Shown: positions 12,761 to 25,811 of the stretch, piece by piece | Layout of the letters: the number at the start of each line of letters is the position of its first letter | Numbering within the stretch: position 1 is the stretch's first letter | Assembly: GCA_022829145.1 (NCBI GenBank) | Contig: CM040752.1 | Span: 28,439,086 to 28,503,085 of the forward strand | DNA from: Albula goreensis | Taxonomy: Eukaryota; Chordata; Actinopteri; Albuliformes; Albulidae | Reading direction: 5' to 3' | DNA length: 64,000 bases | Translations under genes and position numbers: made by a program | Notes under the pieces: model-generated | Seen by the model: only the letters and a program-made list of their open reading frames with translations | The model's database searches: none | Told to the model about the DNA's origin: nothing

Positions 12761-12942
12761 GTGACATAACTGCTCTCCATGGCTGGATGTTACAACAGAC
12801 AGACGTGACTGCAAGCCAGCTTTATGCAATTCATTTTAAGCAAATGAGGGTGACATGCACGTAGTAGCTCTCCTTAGCTGGATATTAGTATGGACAGACA
12901 TTTCACCACAAGTCCTTTTCATGCAACTGCTTTATAGGAAAT
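12761..12942. repeat. Diverged tandem duplication, unit about 85-93 bp
   Basis: Two adjacent units align by eye. Unit 1 (12761-12845) runs gtgacataactg...ctctccatggctggatgttac...gacagacgtg...gcaagccagctttatgcaattc...aagcaaat. Unit 2 (12850-12942) runs gtgacatgcacg...ctctccttagctggatattag...gacagacattt...acaagtccttttcatgcaactg...aggaaat. They match at roughly two thirds of positions, so the duplication is old. Confidence 0.6.
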
Positions 12943-15880
12943 AGCATTAGTCCTGAATCAGTCTAAGCTTGTGGCGCTTTTAAGACCTTTGTCTGTCTTG
13001 TTGAGGTCTTATCGATGCTTCTTAGGTTGAAAATAAAACTACTCTTGTGCAACTTGTTTGCATTTAGTGTCAGAAGTTGCTGGGATCCATTCAGAAGGGC
13101 ATCTGTAGCTTCTTTCATCATTTTACTTTTTCCTGTAGTCATGAACTCCAGGACGCAACATTTGGTTTTGATACTGGATGTGAGGCTTGAGATCGGTTTG
13201 GATGTGACTTGAATGAAAGCCCCGTGTGTCCAAGCTTTTAAAATCCATTTTCGAGGGAAACTATGACTGACACGGGTAGACTTTGTTGGAGCTGTAATTG
13301 CACGCAGATATGTCGGCATATATCCAGAGAATACAAAGTGCTTTCTCTTTGGCGGAAGGGCATTCGACTCTGTTATGTGAAAGTGTTATGTGAAAGCTGT
13401 GTAAACGGCAGTTCTTCATATGGCAGCAGCTCCTTGAGCGTGTAACTGAGAGCAAATGCCAAAAGAATGGGACATATCGTTGGATTTATTTATATGGGTT
13501 TTGAAGTATAGCAACGCTCTCACCTCCTTTGCCTCGTTTTATTTTGCAGAGTTTATTTTATCTTTATTTTCCTTTTAGGACTCCGTTGAGACCTCTTGTG
13601 AAGCAGACTGAGTAAAGGCAACGAGCAAATGAGCGAGCGTGAAACAACGGCAGCTACATACGCAGTGAAACAGTAATGTCTCGTTGTGCGGCTAATATCT
13701 GAGGGTGCATGGTAGGGCTGGATTGTCAGCACTAATTCATTAATGTCCTGCATGCATCGCGGGCTCCCCCATTGGGGTTGGGGGGTGCGTACACGGTGTA
13801 GTGACTGTGTAAAGGTTTGTTTTGGGACGCGAGGGGGTGAGCACTGCCCCTGCACCCAGACCTGCCAGCACAAGGCCCAGTGTCAGCAAGCAGGAAGAGC
13901 CTGTCAGCAGTGATTAATCTCACTGTGATTAACTCTCCCCTGCTACGGCGGGCAGCTAACGCAGTGGGGAGAGAGATGGAGGAAGGGACAGAGAAGGAAA
14001 GAGAGATAGAGAAGGGAAGGAAAGAGAGAGATGACTTTTTATTACTGTCTCTCTGAGAAAACTACTGGGATTTACAAAAACATATTCTGTGCCATCAGCA
14101 ATTTAATAAAGGGAGCACCATTTATCTCTGTCTCAAATGGAAAATGAGGAAAATACATTTCCTAAGAACGGAGTGCGAGAAGTCTTCTGCTTTCTCGAGC
14201 AAGCGCTCCCGTCCTCGTAAACATTTGTTGAGCCACGTTAATGGTTTTATTACTCAGTTGTTTTATTACTTGATTATATCACTCTTTATGGCATTGTTTG
14301 CTGACAGAGTGTAATTTTTTATTGCCAGAAAACAGAGAGGGAGCTAAGCTTGAGTGCCGCCTCAGCTGGTGAACGGTTGGCGTGATGCTCGATGATGGTT
14401 TGACAAAACCCTTTGCCAGCCCGTAGAAATCCTAAAACCCCACACATGGCAGGAGGTCTGCACAGTGTTGTATTAATGTGGGATGCATCACCAGCTGGCA
14501 GACGATGCTTCTGCCTTTGGACAAACACCACAGCACCTGGAAATAGTGCCCCACCCCACCACCCATGAAACACAAACAGTGCGAGGCCAAAGGGACTGTG
14601 TGCTCTTCTCTCTCTCTGTGTCTGTGGCTCGGGACAGCTGAATAAAGAGAGGACTGTCCTGGGAAAGGAGCCGTCTCCGTTTAGTCTCTAATGAGCTTTA
14701 AATTGATGGCGTCACCTGTGCACGGCATGTCACTCGGACAGAGATGGGGGTGCCCAGTCTTTGGCTCGAAGGGTTCTGTTCCTCTCTCACCTCCCCGCAC
14801 AGCCTCATTCATCACGGCCAGGCACCTGTAGCCGAGCGCCGAGCACAAATCGGCGAAGCCGAGCGCTGAGCAGCAGAGCGGTGGAGCTGGGGCCTGCAGA
14901 TAAAAGAGCAGCCTGTGTGTGTGATTTCAGCCTCCTCCACTCCTCCTCACCCCCCTCCCTGCCACCACCACCCCTACAGTCAGGGAAGGTTTGTGCTGCA
15001 TGGGGTAAAGAAGGATACACCCCCATTCACCTCCACCCCCCTCCTCCAGTAAAAATGGCTCTCACTCGCTGAGCAAATGAATTCATCATGGCCATGATCT
15101 CCCTCCTCATTCTCAGAGGTAACACGGGCCAGGAGAGAAATGTTGCGCCTGACAGTCTGAGGAGGGGGGATTCTTGGGGGGGGGGGACGGGGGCGTAGAG
15201 TACACAGGAAAATGCAAAAATGGGAACGTGCAAAGTAATTTTACAAACCACCCCTCTTTCTGTTTTTTTTTTCACTTTTTTTTCAGTTTGTGTGAATTTC
15301 GGCTTCATGGGTAGAAGTCAGTAAAAAAATTGTTTGATGCGCTAACGTGCTAACCCTCAGCGTGTCGAGCTCTCAGACGCCCAGCACAAGTCCTGTGCTT
15401 TGGAAACTGCACATATCAGGCCCTCCAGCTGCTCCCCTTTGAGCCCTCCACACATCCTCGATGTGCCCAGAGTGACCTGTGCGTGTAGACACATCTTTGA
15501 CAATGTATATGAAAGAAAGAGAGAGGAATAGATAAAAAGAAAGTAAGTGAGGGAGAGAGAGAATGAGCGCAGGGCACGCATACACACTCTTGCTTTCCAA
15601 GCAGGCATCGCCAAAGACTCCCCACAACGCAAGGCTTTATATAACCCAAGCCTTTCCTGGCCTCAGAACTGAAGATGACAGATGTGTAAATATTTAACCG
15701 ACTACTGTTTCCTGCGCTGAGTGACTCGGGCCCTTGCGGGAGGGCTGTACTGAAACAAAACTGTGGCAAATGGGCCACGTGGCGTGTTTCAACACGGGCA
15801 GGAGAGATAATGCCAAGCTTTGAACAGCTGCCCCGGTGGCATCTGGGATGGAAATGAACACGCGCGCACACACGCATACA
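12943..15880. other. Intronic sequence, no gene recognised
   Basis: Includes a G/A-rich tract at about 13965-14030, a GC-rich block at about 14760-15030 with a near-exact 15-bp direct repeat (gccgagcgccgagca at 14831 and gccgagcgctgagca at 14858), and a G run near 15174-15193. An ORF of 118 aa on - at 12963-13319 has no recognisable domain. Confidence 0.5.
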
Positions 15881-15881
15881 C

Positions 15882-15909
<28 letters not shown>
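15881..15909. repeat. (CA)n microsatellite
   Basis: A nearly perfect CA tract of about 26 bp, preceded by a cgcgcgcacacacgc patch. Confidence 0.9.
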
Positions 15910-15912
<3 letters not shown>

Positions 15913-18657
15913 CCAAGCCTGTCTACAACACTCCCCCATCTACTTTACTTTATGTAATACCGTCCATCCCATCCCTGCCAGAATGCTCCTTTAAAGCCTC
16001 AAACTCCGTGGTTAGCCCTGCTGCTTTAGTGGAATCTGTTAGTGTATTACAGGATGGCTGCCACATATGCCTCACCAATCTGTGGAGATTACCGCTCAGA
16101 TTTGGAGAGCAGTGGTGAGGGCTGGGCATCAGATGCCAGACATGAATTTCATGATCTGATCCCAGTGATTTTGTGACACCGCCCGGCCCCCCGTGTCGAG
16201 GGCATCTGTATGAAGGGTGCCTTAATTTCTGCGCAGCCACTTCACCGCGGACACCGCAAGGACATGAAAATAAACCCCCGGTGAAATGAAAATGCAGCAA
16301 ATGGGAGACTTCACTCGTGCTGTTTTTATCCCCCTTGATAGACCCCTTTGCTCTAAAATGGACAAATATGGGTTGTGGGGTGGCGTGCAGAAAGGGAACA
16401 GCGCACATTGGCTATGTGGGGGTCACACAGAACACTTATTCAGGGCACTGTCCAGGGCTGTCACCCCGCCACAATGTCTAATTGGGTTTGGAAAGGAATA
16501 AAAAATAATAATTTTGTGCTCTGCTGATTGTCAGACCGGATGGCTATCGTCTGTTATGAGGGCCATGCATTTTCCTTGCCCTTTTGGCACTTTATGTAAC
16601 ACAGTATAATTGACGCCAATTTGCATTTTATAGAAAGTGTTGAATGTGGAGCTAAAAACTGAGAGCAGAGGAAGTCTGAGTGAGAGAGGCAGAGCTGGAG
16701 GCGGGTTGGATTTAAGGGCCTGTTCTCTTTGCATCTGTCAGCAGAAGTTTTAAGCTATCTGTAACAGTCGTCATATAAAACAATGACAACACCCCAGTAA
16801 ACTGAAGGGGTGGCTGATATGGAGTAAAAATAATATCCTGATATTTTCTGTCATTTTTAATGGCAATATTTTTGTGATTTATTTTTTTTTGGAAGCATGG
16901 TGTAGAAGGAGAACACTGATATTGTCACCTCCCAGCTCCTCCAAAGTGATGATGTAGCCAAAATAATGTATGAGAGAGAAAAGAAAATGGTCTTGGAAAA
17001 TGGAAACGAAGCAGCATACTCATATTTTATTTTAAAGTATGTATATTTTTATTGCGTGTATATAAAAGGAACAAAAATAAGGTTTTAACTGTTTCACATG
17101 GAAACCCCTTCTACGTAACTCAGTGAAAATGGAGGGGTGATTCTAATTCAGCAAAACCCTTTACTAGCAGGAGGGGAGTTTGTTTCAGAACATAGAAATC
17201 CACCAAATTAAATCTGCAACAGGAGCATACGATACACTGATTGCCCGCTAGCATAGCCAGCTCGACATTCTGTTCAATGATTAAAATTAAGGTATTTAAT
17301 GAGCTAGCTTAATTACCCAGAAACAGTATCTATGTAGACTTAGGTCTCTGTCTTATATGTTAGCTAACACTACCTGCTGCTACCTTTGGTGACTTTTTGC
17401 TGCATGAAGCTGAGTGCTCATGCTACGCTTCTAGATTTTAATACTATAGTGGAGGAAAAGGAAGTACATCAACAGCATTTAAGTTTAACCCGTTTAATGA
17501 CGCTTTGAAGAAGAAAAAAATGTATGACGAATTTGATATCATCTCACCCTTGATTATGTCAGGCACCAAACATGGATTTCACAGACATGTCAATGAAATA
17601 AATATGTGCCTATAACCCCAGTAAACTGTGAAAACTGCACTGACTGCCTGAACTTGGGCATTTCCTCTATTTAGACTGGTGGTAAGAGGGGGGAAAAAAA
17701 CATGTTCTGAATTTGCTGATTATTTGTAAAATGGCAAATCTTTTTCTCACACTGAAAGTTAATTGACAATACAGCTCCTTCGGGGAGGCCCTTTTCATGA
17801 GTTAAATTAGAAAAGGGACCCCGGAAAAACACGGGGGCACGCGCGGAAGACCGTGGGCCACAAATGCCTACTTCTCCAGGCACTTGCGCGTTGGCAGCCC
17901 GACATTCTTGTTACATTCTTTTATTGAATTCTTTCAAGGCCCATGGCCCCGTTCCTTCCCATAGAGAGCTCACTAATATTCCTTAATGATGTGGCATCTG
18001 TCTCTGTCACCCCTGCCTGTGTACACGGCAGACTGTTTTTATTGAGCCCGGGTTCACGGAGCGATAAGCAGTCATGTTTCGCAGCCACACCAACGGAAAA
18101 CAATAACTTGCAGCTTGTGCTGAATCCGGCTCATGCTCGGAAAGAAAATGCAAAAACACATTTTTTTTTTTTCTGATCTTCAGTGAGTCTAAAGCTCCAG
18201 TGTTGTTTTATACTAGAGGGGAAAGTACATTTTGTATACAGTTTTCCGCTCAATTATTCTCTTCCCTTTAGACTATTAAGAGTTTCACTTCTTCTGCCAT
18301 GTACCTTGGTATATGCAGTCTGTGCTGTAGGGACAGAGCTCATGGCTGTCGTAGTGGGCAGCGTCACCACAGCAGGTCAATGACTCAACTATTGCATGCA
18401 ATAATGACTCAGTATCCATCATAGTGTCCAGAGGCACCTTATCCAGAAAATCAACTCGCAGCGTATTCACTGTAGCACTGCTGCAATGCTATCTAGGTGT
18501 CATTGTTACACAATTTGTCTTTTAAGGTGGGGGACTTGACTTGAGTCAGAGGATGACAGAGATTTGCTTACTGTGCTAGCTTTAACTAGTGATCAAAATG
18601 AACAATTGCATAAGCTATATTCCATGGAATGCACATTTATTTTTTATTAAGCATACT
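15910..18657. other. Intronic sequence, no gene recognised
   Basis: Mixed composition with AT-rich parts at about 16850-17100 and 17500-17720 and a T run at about 18162-18173. No splice-bounded coding segment recognised. Confidence 0.55.
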
Positions 18658-18850
18658 GGCCAGGACCCAATCAAACAGTTACTGTTTATGTAAAGGGATA
18701 TGCAATTCATTAAAAATTGACTTTTTTATGGGCATATGCTATTCTATGTCATAATGAAATGAACACATTCAAAAGGCATGTTTGTTGGTCTCCAATAAAA
18801 TAAAAAATATGCAAAGAAACTATGCAAAATATGAATATTTTGTTTGCGAC
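18658..18850. mobile_element. Palindromic MITE-like repeat, copy B (one side preserved)
   Basis: Begins ggccaggacccaatcaaa, then aagggatatgcaattca, and contains gggcatatgctattc and cacattcaaaaggcatg, all shared with the other copies. The right terminal inverted repeat is not clearly recognisable, so the end coordinate is approximate. Confidence 0.55.
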
Positions 18851-20689
18851 TGTGGATTCAGGGTTCACGGGTCATTGGTTCACTGAACAACATTGTTCTT
18901 TGGTTTTATACGTTGTTATTATTAGCATGTGTAGTCACGTATGTGCAGTAAATGTGTTGGACTGTGAAATCAGGCCAGTTCCATGGAATCTGTAATCTTA
19001 TCTGCACCAGTGGAATTTTCTAGAAGCCTAAATGCAGTAAAGGATTTAGAGAAAGATTTTTTTCACAGACAGGAGAATGTTGGCGACGGTCAAACTGGAG
19101 CTACACGTAAAAACTCCTGAGGGGCGAGTTCTGGCCAAAAAACCAGGGGAGCCGTGGCTTAAACCGTGCACGTTTAATTGGAGTGGAAAAGCCCCAGACA
19201 GTGGAAACAGCGATGTAGTTGGGCTCCAGAGAGTCCGCTCAGGAAGACATGCGGGTGGAGGGAGACCGATTAGCAGGACAGACCCTTTCTCCTTCACAGA
19301 TTACAGCCTGAAAGGAGCGCACAGCTAAAGCCTTTCGTCTCTCTGCGTGGTCTGTCTGTGACCTTTAGCTGTGGGAATTTAGCACACAGATAGGCCGCTG
19401 GTGGAGGGGAGCCTGCTTTTCAAGGTTGTGTCCCATAAAAATGAACTCGAAGGTGGGTCGGAAGAAAGGTTAAGTGAGCCATGCTGTTGGAGCTCTCTTA
19501 CACACATGCCAAAACCATCATTTCAGTGATTCAGATTACTGCCGTGTCCTACAGTTACAAATAGGGAGAAATAGGGATGTGGACTGAATATTTAGACTGA
19601 CGACCTCAGAGAGTAATTCAAGGTCATGGGAAGATGAATACATTGTCATGATCATCATCTGTGTGTGCTTGCGTGTGCACGCATGCAACATGTTTGTGTG
19701 CGCGTGAGCACTGCATGTATGTTCGTTTACACCAGTGTTTGTGTGTATGTGTTTATATGTGTGTTCAGTGTATCTCCCTCTATCCCCATCTTAGTGAGCC
19801 CTTATGCTTTCATATATTCCAAATCTGAGATCCAGTCTTGTTTTTGTGCCATTTGATGGCAGTTGATAGGATAAAAAATATTACTCTTACTACACACACA
19901 CACATACACACATGCACACACACTATGATACAAAATGCATTAATGCACTGTTGTAGCCTGAGCAGGTGATACTGTCCCTGGGGGCAGGTCGGGGGTGGGT
20001 GGGGGGTCACTAATGCTTTAGAGATGCTGTAGACTATCCCCCCTCCCCAGGAGGCCCCAGCCCTGATTCTGCAGTCTGGTTGCACTGATGAAGATGTGGT
20101 TTCCTGTGGCTGAAAGGAATTTAAAGTGCTCCACATGCTTTCAGGTGATTGATGCCCCTCTCACTGTATGGTCCTGCAGACTATTTTAGAAGTACTCTTT
20201 TAGACTTGTTTTTTTTTTTCTTTCTGTCCAGATGATATTCTCCAGACTAATTTTGCAGCCCAGAGCCTAGCTGGGACTTTGAAAGGATTTGTATCTTCTT
20301 TAAAGTGCAGATTGCTGATACATGCATGGTTTTATCTGTTCCCTGGTCTGTCTGCGCTATCTGTGAGTGCAGACAGTTGGAAATTGCACTGAAAATCTGC
20401 CGTTCGAGTCCGTCTTCTCAATGTCCTCGGAGGCCTCCCGAACACGAGTGGAGGCTATATGTTTCTTAATATCTGCGATTCTGTGGGGTTTTCCTCAATT
20501 TCCATTCCCCAAAAAAGGACAGCTGTGAATTTATGAACAGTTTTGACTTATGCAGCAGATTTTTGACCATGCTTCCATTGAGTTTTGGCAGCCGTCCTGC
20601 CTCATGAACATTTGTGTTTTTGTCACTTTATGTCATGATCTGCTCTCCTTGTAATCTTCTGTGTCCTCTTCCTCCATCTGTCTGCTCTG

Positions 20690-20691
<2 letters not shown>
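18851..20691. other. Intronic sequence, no gene recognised
   Basis: Contains short GT-rich parts at about 19660-19770, a CA-rich patch at 19893-19922 and a G-rich patch at about 19980-20007. No coding signal recognised. Confidence 0.55.
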
Positions 20692-20761
<70 letters not shown>

Positions 20762-20778
20762 ATGTGTGTGTGTGTGTT
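20692..20778. repeat. (TG)n microsatellite, long and nearly pure
   Basis: About 87 bp of TG with a single interruption (catg near 20760). One of the two longest nearly pure dinucleotide tracts in the window; likely highly polymorphic in length. Confidence 0.95.
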
Positions 20779-23700
20779 TGGATTGACACATACCGGAATT
20801 CATGGGAGCCAAATCAACATAGCAGCTAATACATTCTGGTGAGGGCCCAGATCTTGGAGATTTTTTCTGCTTTTGGAGATTTGGGGAGGAGGGGGGTAGT
20901 GGCCGCAGCTTCAAAGACCATCCATGAACTCAACAGCGCTAACAAGCTGTGCCCCTAAACTCCCCCATCCTGCCCATGCCTCCCCCACCCCCGGCCGCGC
21001 CAGGGTGCATCGGTGGCCTGCCTGGCATGGGAGAGCGCCAGGGAGAACATATTTACCCGGGCTGCCTCCGCCCTCCTGTCATCTGCCAGTGTTGAGAGAT
21101 CGCAGCTCCACACCAGCCGGTTCCCCTGGCACGCTCGCCCCACTGCCCACACACCAGAACCGCTCGCCTCCCCCCTCCCTGCCTGAGCTGGCTCGGAGCG
21201 GCGAGAGGAAGGGCCCCTTCCATTCGTCATGGTTCCCTGCCTCCGTTCCTTTCTCAGCATATGTGTAAGAGGCTGTCTGTAAAACCAATTATTGTATACA
21301 TCTATTACATACTAGTATATGAGTGTTGCTGTAAACATGTCAAAAACTGTTTGCAACTAGATACAATCTAACACAATTCTGTGATATAGGGCTTGAAAAT
21401 TGATATTTCTTGATATTGATATTATTAGATAACCCTTTGCATGGCAATTTACCTTGAATATATGTTACATTATATATTATTATATTATTATACTGTTACA
21501 CTGTCTTGAGCCTAGAGGTGAACCATGTCTATTTGATACCTTCTGAACATGAGGTGTAACACTTATGTCATGCATTTACAAAAACAAGTGGTAGTTATGA
21601 TTTGTCTTTCATGTATTGCAATCTGTCTTCCTCCTTGTCCTGCCTGTCCAGTTATCCTGACCAATGTTCCACACTGCTGCCACCAATCTGCTCTGAATCC
21701 CTCCGTAATGCGCTGCTCATTGTAATGGCATTCCTTAACAGGGCAGATCTGAGATGATTACACAAACAGGCTACAGCATTTAAGAAGCAATATCCCGAGT
21801 TGTTTATGCATGTGCTTTGTGAAACGGTACAGCGATGATGTTGTCCATTTGATATTCATGAATCTTTCTCTGGGAGGCCCTTCCAGAGAGCTGTGCCACA
21901 CATTAAGTGGATGAATATTGATTTAAAAACAAACACAGACTTGAAAAATGCATTATTTAAATAGGTGCAGGGGGTAGTGGGGGGGATTCGGAAGGGTGGA
22001 CGGGGGGAGGGGGGATGTGAGGGGGGGAGGAGCCACAGCCAAATTCTGGAGCGGGGGAAAAACACAGGTCATGTTTTATGATTTAATAAGAGGCAGTTAA
22101 TGGTTGTCACTACTTTGAGAAAAATCTCCTTTAATTGGTTGAGAGAGTATGTAACAGCTGATTACTGCTTTCATCTGGGGTTCCACTGCCTGCGCCTCTC
22201 CTACACCGCTGGCTAATGACTTGTACGGGGTTGGTAATTGAAGTATGCTATAAAGGGGACGCAGAACAAATCAGCTAATGGAAATGTTTTTTTTCCCATT
22301 GCTTTTCCAAAATTGTTTAAAGAACATCTATTCACAGGGGTACACTGTCTACAAACTGTCGTAATTGAAGCTAGACACGCATGCATATATATCAGGTTAG
22401 TGTCTGCCTGACAGCTGTTCCAAAATAATGTGAATTCCTGTCATAAGCAAATCTAATCTCTGCATGGCGGGGAATCGGCTCTCATTTTAAATGTTGTCAG
22501 CTGAAACTAGTCCACCCATAGAAAGTGCTTGGTTGGATGCTCCAAGTATTTAGGACCTATACTCCAAAAGAACAAGGTTTGACTGGGGCTCTTTGCTCAT
22601 AAGCATTAGAGAACTATGTGGTCAATAGAACTATTTAACAATAGAACTATTTATGAACCATTATTTGTAATAACAGACAATGTAGTGCAATGTAGCCCTG
22701 TATTTATGAGGAAAGAAACCTCTATCAAGGCGACATAAGATTTTTTTTTTTCCCAGAATCTACCTACATAGGGGAATAGGTAGGATGGTTTTGGTTACCA
22801 CCTACAATGAAGATGTCCTTGTATTCTTGTCTTTTTATTCAGGAAATATTTTGTGGATTGTCCCATGAGGAAAAATAATTAATTAGGAAAAAAGAAATTA
22901 CAGTTTATGAGTGTTCTTGCTGAGTACTAGGACCAATGAGTGTGCAGTCCCCTCTGGACAGCCAGCCAATGGGCATCTGTGTCACAGACCTTCGCCCTCT
23001 GGCCCTGGCCTGTCATATGGCTGTGCTCAGAGAAAAAAAAGAATTTCCTTAATTAGAAATAACAAATAGCAAAATTAGTGAGAGTGAAATTGAGAAATGG
23101 AGCGTAAGAAAATTTCACCTCACAAATGACCTTCACCTTTAAAAAAATATGAATGTGACAGAGAAGCCCTAAGGTCAGGAAGGCTTTTTGAGAATGTATA
23201 ATGTATTATGTCATAATGAGGCACGCAGTGTGGTACACATGTTTCTGTGTCATGTTCCTGTCACACCTCCCACTCTGATGTCGGTGTTCCAAACAGTGAA
23301 ACCACTTGGTTGCAAGCCAAGTAAAACGGAGTGGCGCTTTTCCAAGATTCACCACAAATTTGCATGTTAATTTATCTCACGACTGTGACCTAATTTGAAC
23401 CTTTGGAATGCAACGTTGGATTAATACAGGGAACATAAATATTTCAGTTTACATTAGCCTTTTTATCACATGGTTTGGCACTTTTCTAGTCATAAATTTA
23501 CACTTTCAGTTTGAGGTGATTCTAAATCACATGGTTTCTGCTGAGGGACGCTTCTGCATACGGCAGGTCTGCCACTCTCCTCTCTCGCTCCCACGTTAAA
23601 GAGTGAGTCATTTGTGATGTTCAGCTGCTTCCTGGACTGATTCCAGGGGGTTGGAGGTTCAGTGCTCTGCTGAAGCAGTTCTGTTTCCTTGCTTGGCACT

Positions 23701-25649
23701 CATCCGTGCAGAGACGGGAAGGGTACTTGGCCCATTGATGGGCCGAAATCTATTTCCATCTGATTTATGGTGTAATATGTGGCGAGCTACCCAGGCAAGG
23801 ACAAAGTTGTGGAAACTTAGTTTCTGAAGTTTTGCAAAGACTCAGGTAGAAACAACGGTGGCGATGACAGTCCGTTCACCTTGAGTTGTCACCAACGCAT
23901 CAAAGGAATTCAAGGTGTGCAGAAATCCTCAAAAGTTTAGCTGTAGTTTGCATCGTCTTAGCATTTTACTGCATGTCCCTTCCACAGAATTAATGTCTAA
24001 GCAGCCTTGCACTATACTATATGTAAGCAATAATGGTGATGCTGTCTTCGTATTCCCCTCCCCCTCATCTTCACGGAGTTCTCAACAGTCACTCTGAGTT
24101 GGAGAAATCCACTGCAGAGCTGACTATGGCGCAGGTGGATTATGTGTTGTCACATGGTTCAATATACAGAGGAGCACAAAAACAGGGCAGGTATGGCAGC
24201 TATAAACTTCCAGCGAGAAACTATAAACTTCCAGCGTCACCTAATTCACAATGGAGTTTCCAGGCTGTCATCAGCTGGTATCCTCAGAAATAATCTGTAA
24301 GGAGGGAGCTCGGATAAAGGGGGAAGATAAGGGGAGCTTGGAGCTGAGCCGCAATCTCCCGCTTTCTGAATGAACGCAGGCTCCGAGGCGTGCAGTCCTC
24401 ATCTCTCCATATCCGCAGCCAGGGCGGAGAGCAGGGGGGAGAGACTGTGTCTACTCCAGACCTGGGGGGAGGGAGGGGGGTATCCAAGCCAGATATTTTT
24501 GGATTCAAGGAATCGCACTTGATAGGGAAAAGAGCCCGGGCCCAAATGTGTCTTGAAAAGCATCTTTAGTTGGCCTTGTGTGGGATGGAAGCTGCCAGTG
24601 GGGTCTTTCTCTGTGAAACTGGGTGAACTTTGGCATAACCCTCTCTGATTTTGTCTTCGATTGGCACATGCATTTGTACTGTGGGGGTAATTACACAAAA
24701 TTTGAGGTTTGTCTCTTCAGTGCTTTCTGGGATGTACAAAATTGAAGTAGTCAGGAGTCGATTGGCATACTATTTTTATTTACATTTTATCAAACTGATT
24801 AAACATCTCTGGCAATGTTCTGCTGATACCTTTTGCCCACAGTAATTACTGTTTGGACTGCCGGTTTTGGTTAGTTCAGAAATGTACAAATTAAATTAAT
24901 TTGTTGGATGTGTTAGTCATCCTATTCACTTTATTTTCAGCTAAACTTCTTCACAGCGGATACCTTCCAAATGCATACTGAAAACGGTATTCTTCAGAGT
25001 ATACCACATTCAGAAATGAAACATTTATTATCTACAGTAGGGGCTGCTTACATGCATTGATGATGAGCTATAATGACGGATAGGATCCTGCAGAAAAGCC
25101 TTGGGTGATTTTAAAAGTGGCAGAACCTGGAGATGACAGATCCAGCATTTCATGAGTTCATATCCTGTCCATGAAAGAGTGCAGCAGAACAGCTGCCTCG
25201 GCTGTCTTCTTGACAGCATAAGCACACTGCCCACCTTCCCACAAGCCTCTTGTTTCCTGTCTGGCATCAGCAGTGCTTTGTGTATCTCTCTCATCAGGAT
25301 CTGCTGTGGAAGCAGCTCAGTGCAGGGAGGGATGGGGCCTCCTACGAGCCTGCATACATGAGAGGTCTTTATCACTGTCCTCTGAGCGTGTCCCCCTCAG
25401 ACACTGTGTTGCTGGACATTTTATTCTCAGCGGGGGATGGGGGTGGACTTAAGTGTCTGTGGTCTGGTGCCACCACTGCGGTTGGATAAAAACATTGGTT
25501 TTGATTGGGCAGAGGTTACGTCGGGTGTGGAGAAGTGAAGCCTCGAACAACAGCCTTGATGAGAGGTCTCGGGGTGGATCCTGGTGATCAGCCAGACAAG
25601 CGCATAATGACAACACAATCACGAGTCTTGAGTCAAGTTTTGCTTTTCA
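20779..25649. other. Intronic sequence upstream of the exon, no gene recognised
   Basis: Contains a GC-rich block at about 20960-21240, a G-rich (G-quadruplex-prone) stretch at about 21970-22034, AT-rich homeodomain-site-like sequence at 22080-22330 and a tandemly repeated tataaacttccagcg at 24200-24237. The preceding alpha2delta exon was looked for by motif and not found. Confidence 0.55.
21970..22034 (+). other. G-quadruplex-prone G-rich tract
   Basis: Multiple G runs of 4-7 (gggggtagtggggggg, acggggggaggggggatg, gagggggggagg) within about 65 bp on the + strand, enough for stacked four-run quadruplexes. Adjacent sequence is AT-rich, making a sharp compositional edge. Confidence 0.5.
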
Positions 25650-25688
25650 CTGAATTTTATTCCCTCCTTTTTCCTCTCCTTCATGCAG
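25650..25688 (+). promoter_or_regulatory. Splice acceptor and polypyrimidine tract of the alpha2delta exon
   Basis: A strong C/T run (ttccctcctttttcctctcc) precedes tcatgcag, giving a standard CAG|A acceptor. A plausible branch point is the cactgaat at about 25649-25656, roughly 35 nt upstream of the junction. The quality of this tract is a main reason for treating the following 117 nt as a real exon and for assigning the gene to the + strand. Confidence 0.75.
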
Positions 25689-25805
25689 ATTTACAGTGAG
25701 AAAAAGGGCCAGTTCGAGATCAAGAAGAACAACCCCCAGGACCTGGTGAAGAAGGTGGCGGCGGAAATTCAGGGTTTGTTGACGAGTAAGCGGAAGGCTC
25801 TGGAG
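25689..25805 (+). CDS. cacna2d2: Internal exon of a voltage-gated calcium channel alpha2delta subunit gene (cacna2d2-like)
   Basis: Seen: a 117-nt open segment, 39 codons, beginning ATTTACAGTGAG and ending CTGGAG, bounded by AG before it and GTAAG after it, phase 0 on both sides. It encodes a lysine-rich, highly charged helical peptide starting IYSEKK, with a central NNPQDLVKKVA and ending SKRKALE. From memory of the family, human CACNA2D2 has IYK...LFEV...EPQKLVEKVAGDIESLL...ALK here, and CACNA2D1 has IYEKY...NNARQLVEIAARDIEKLL...KAL. By eye about 18 of 39 positions match alpha2delta-2 and about 13 match alpha2delta-1, so the 2-like label is preferred but cacna2d1 is not excluded. In the family this stretch lies in the extracellular N-terminal part of alpha2, just before the VWA_N and VWA (MIDAS) domains. 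The subunit is a secreted, membrane-anchored partner that raises surface density of Cav1/Cav2 channels. The ATG six bases upstream is part of the acceptor (catgcag), not a start codon. No neighbouring exon was recognised. Confidence 0.8.
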
Positions 25806-25811
25806 GTAAGA
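25803..25811 (+). promoter_or_regulatory. Splice donor of the alpha2delta exon
   Basis: The sequence GAG|GTAAGA matches the U1 consensus at nearly every position. It ends the exon after a complete codon (phase 0), so the exon could be skipped without shifting frame. Confidence 0.75.

Noticed and set aside
12963-13319. 118-codon minus-strand frame with a Lys/Ser-rich sequence
   Set aside because: Considered as a possible exon or transposon fragment, but no domain, no conserved motif and no supporting splice sites were seen.
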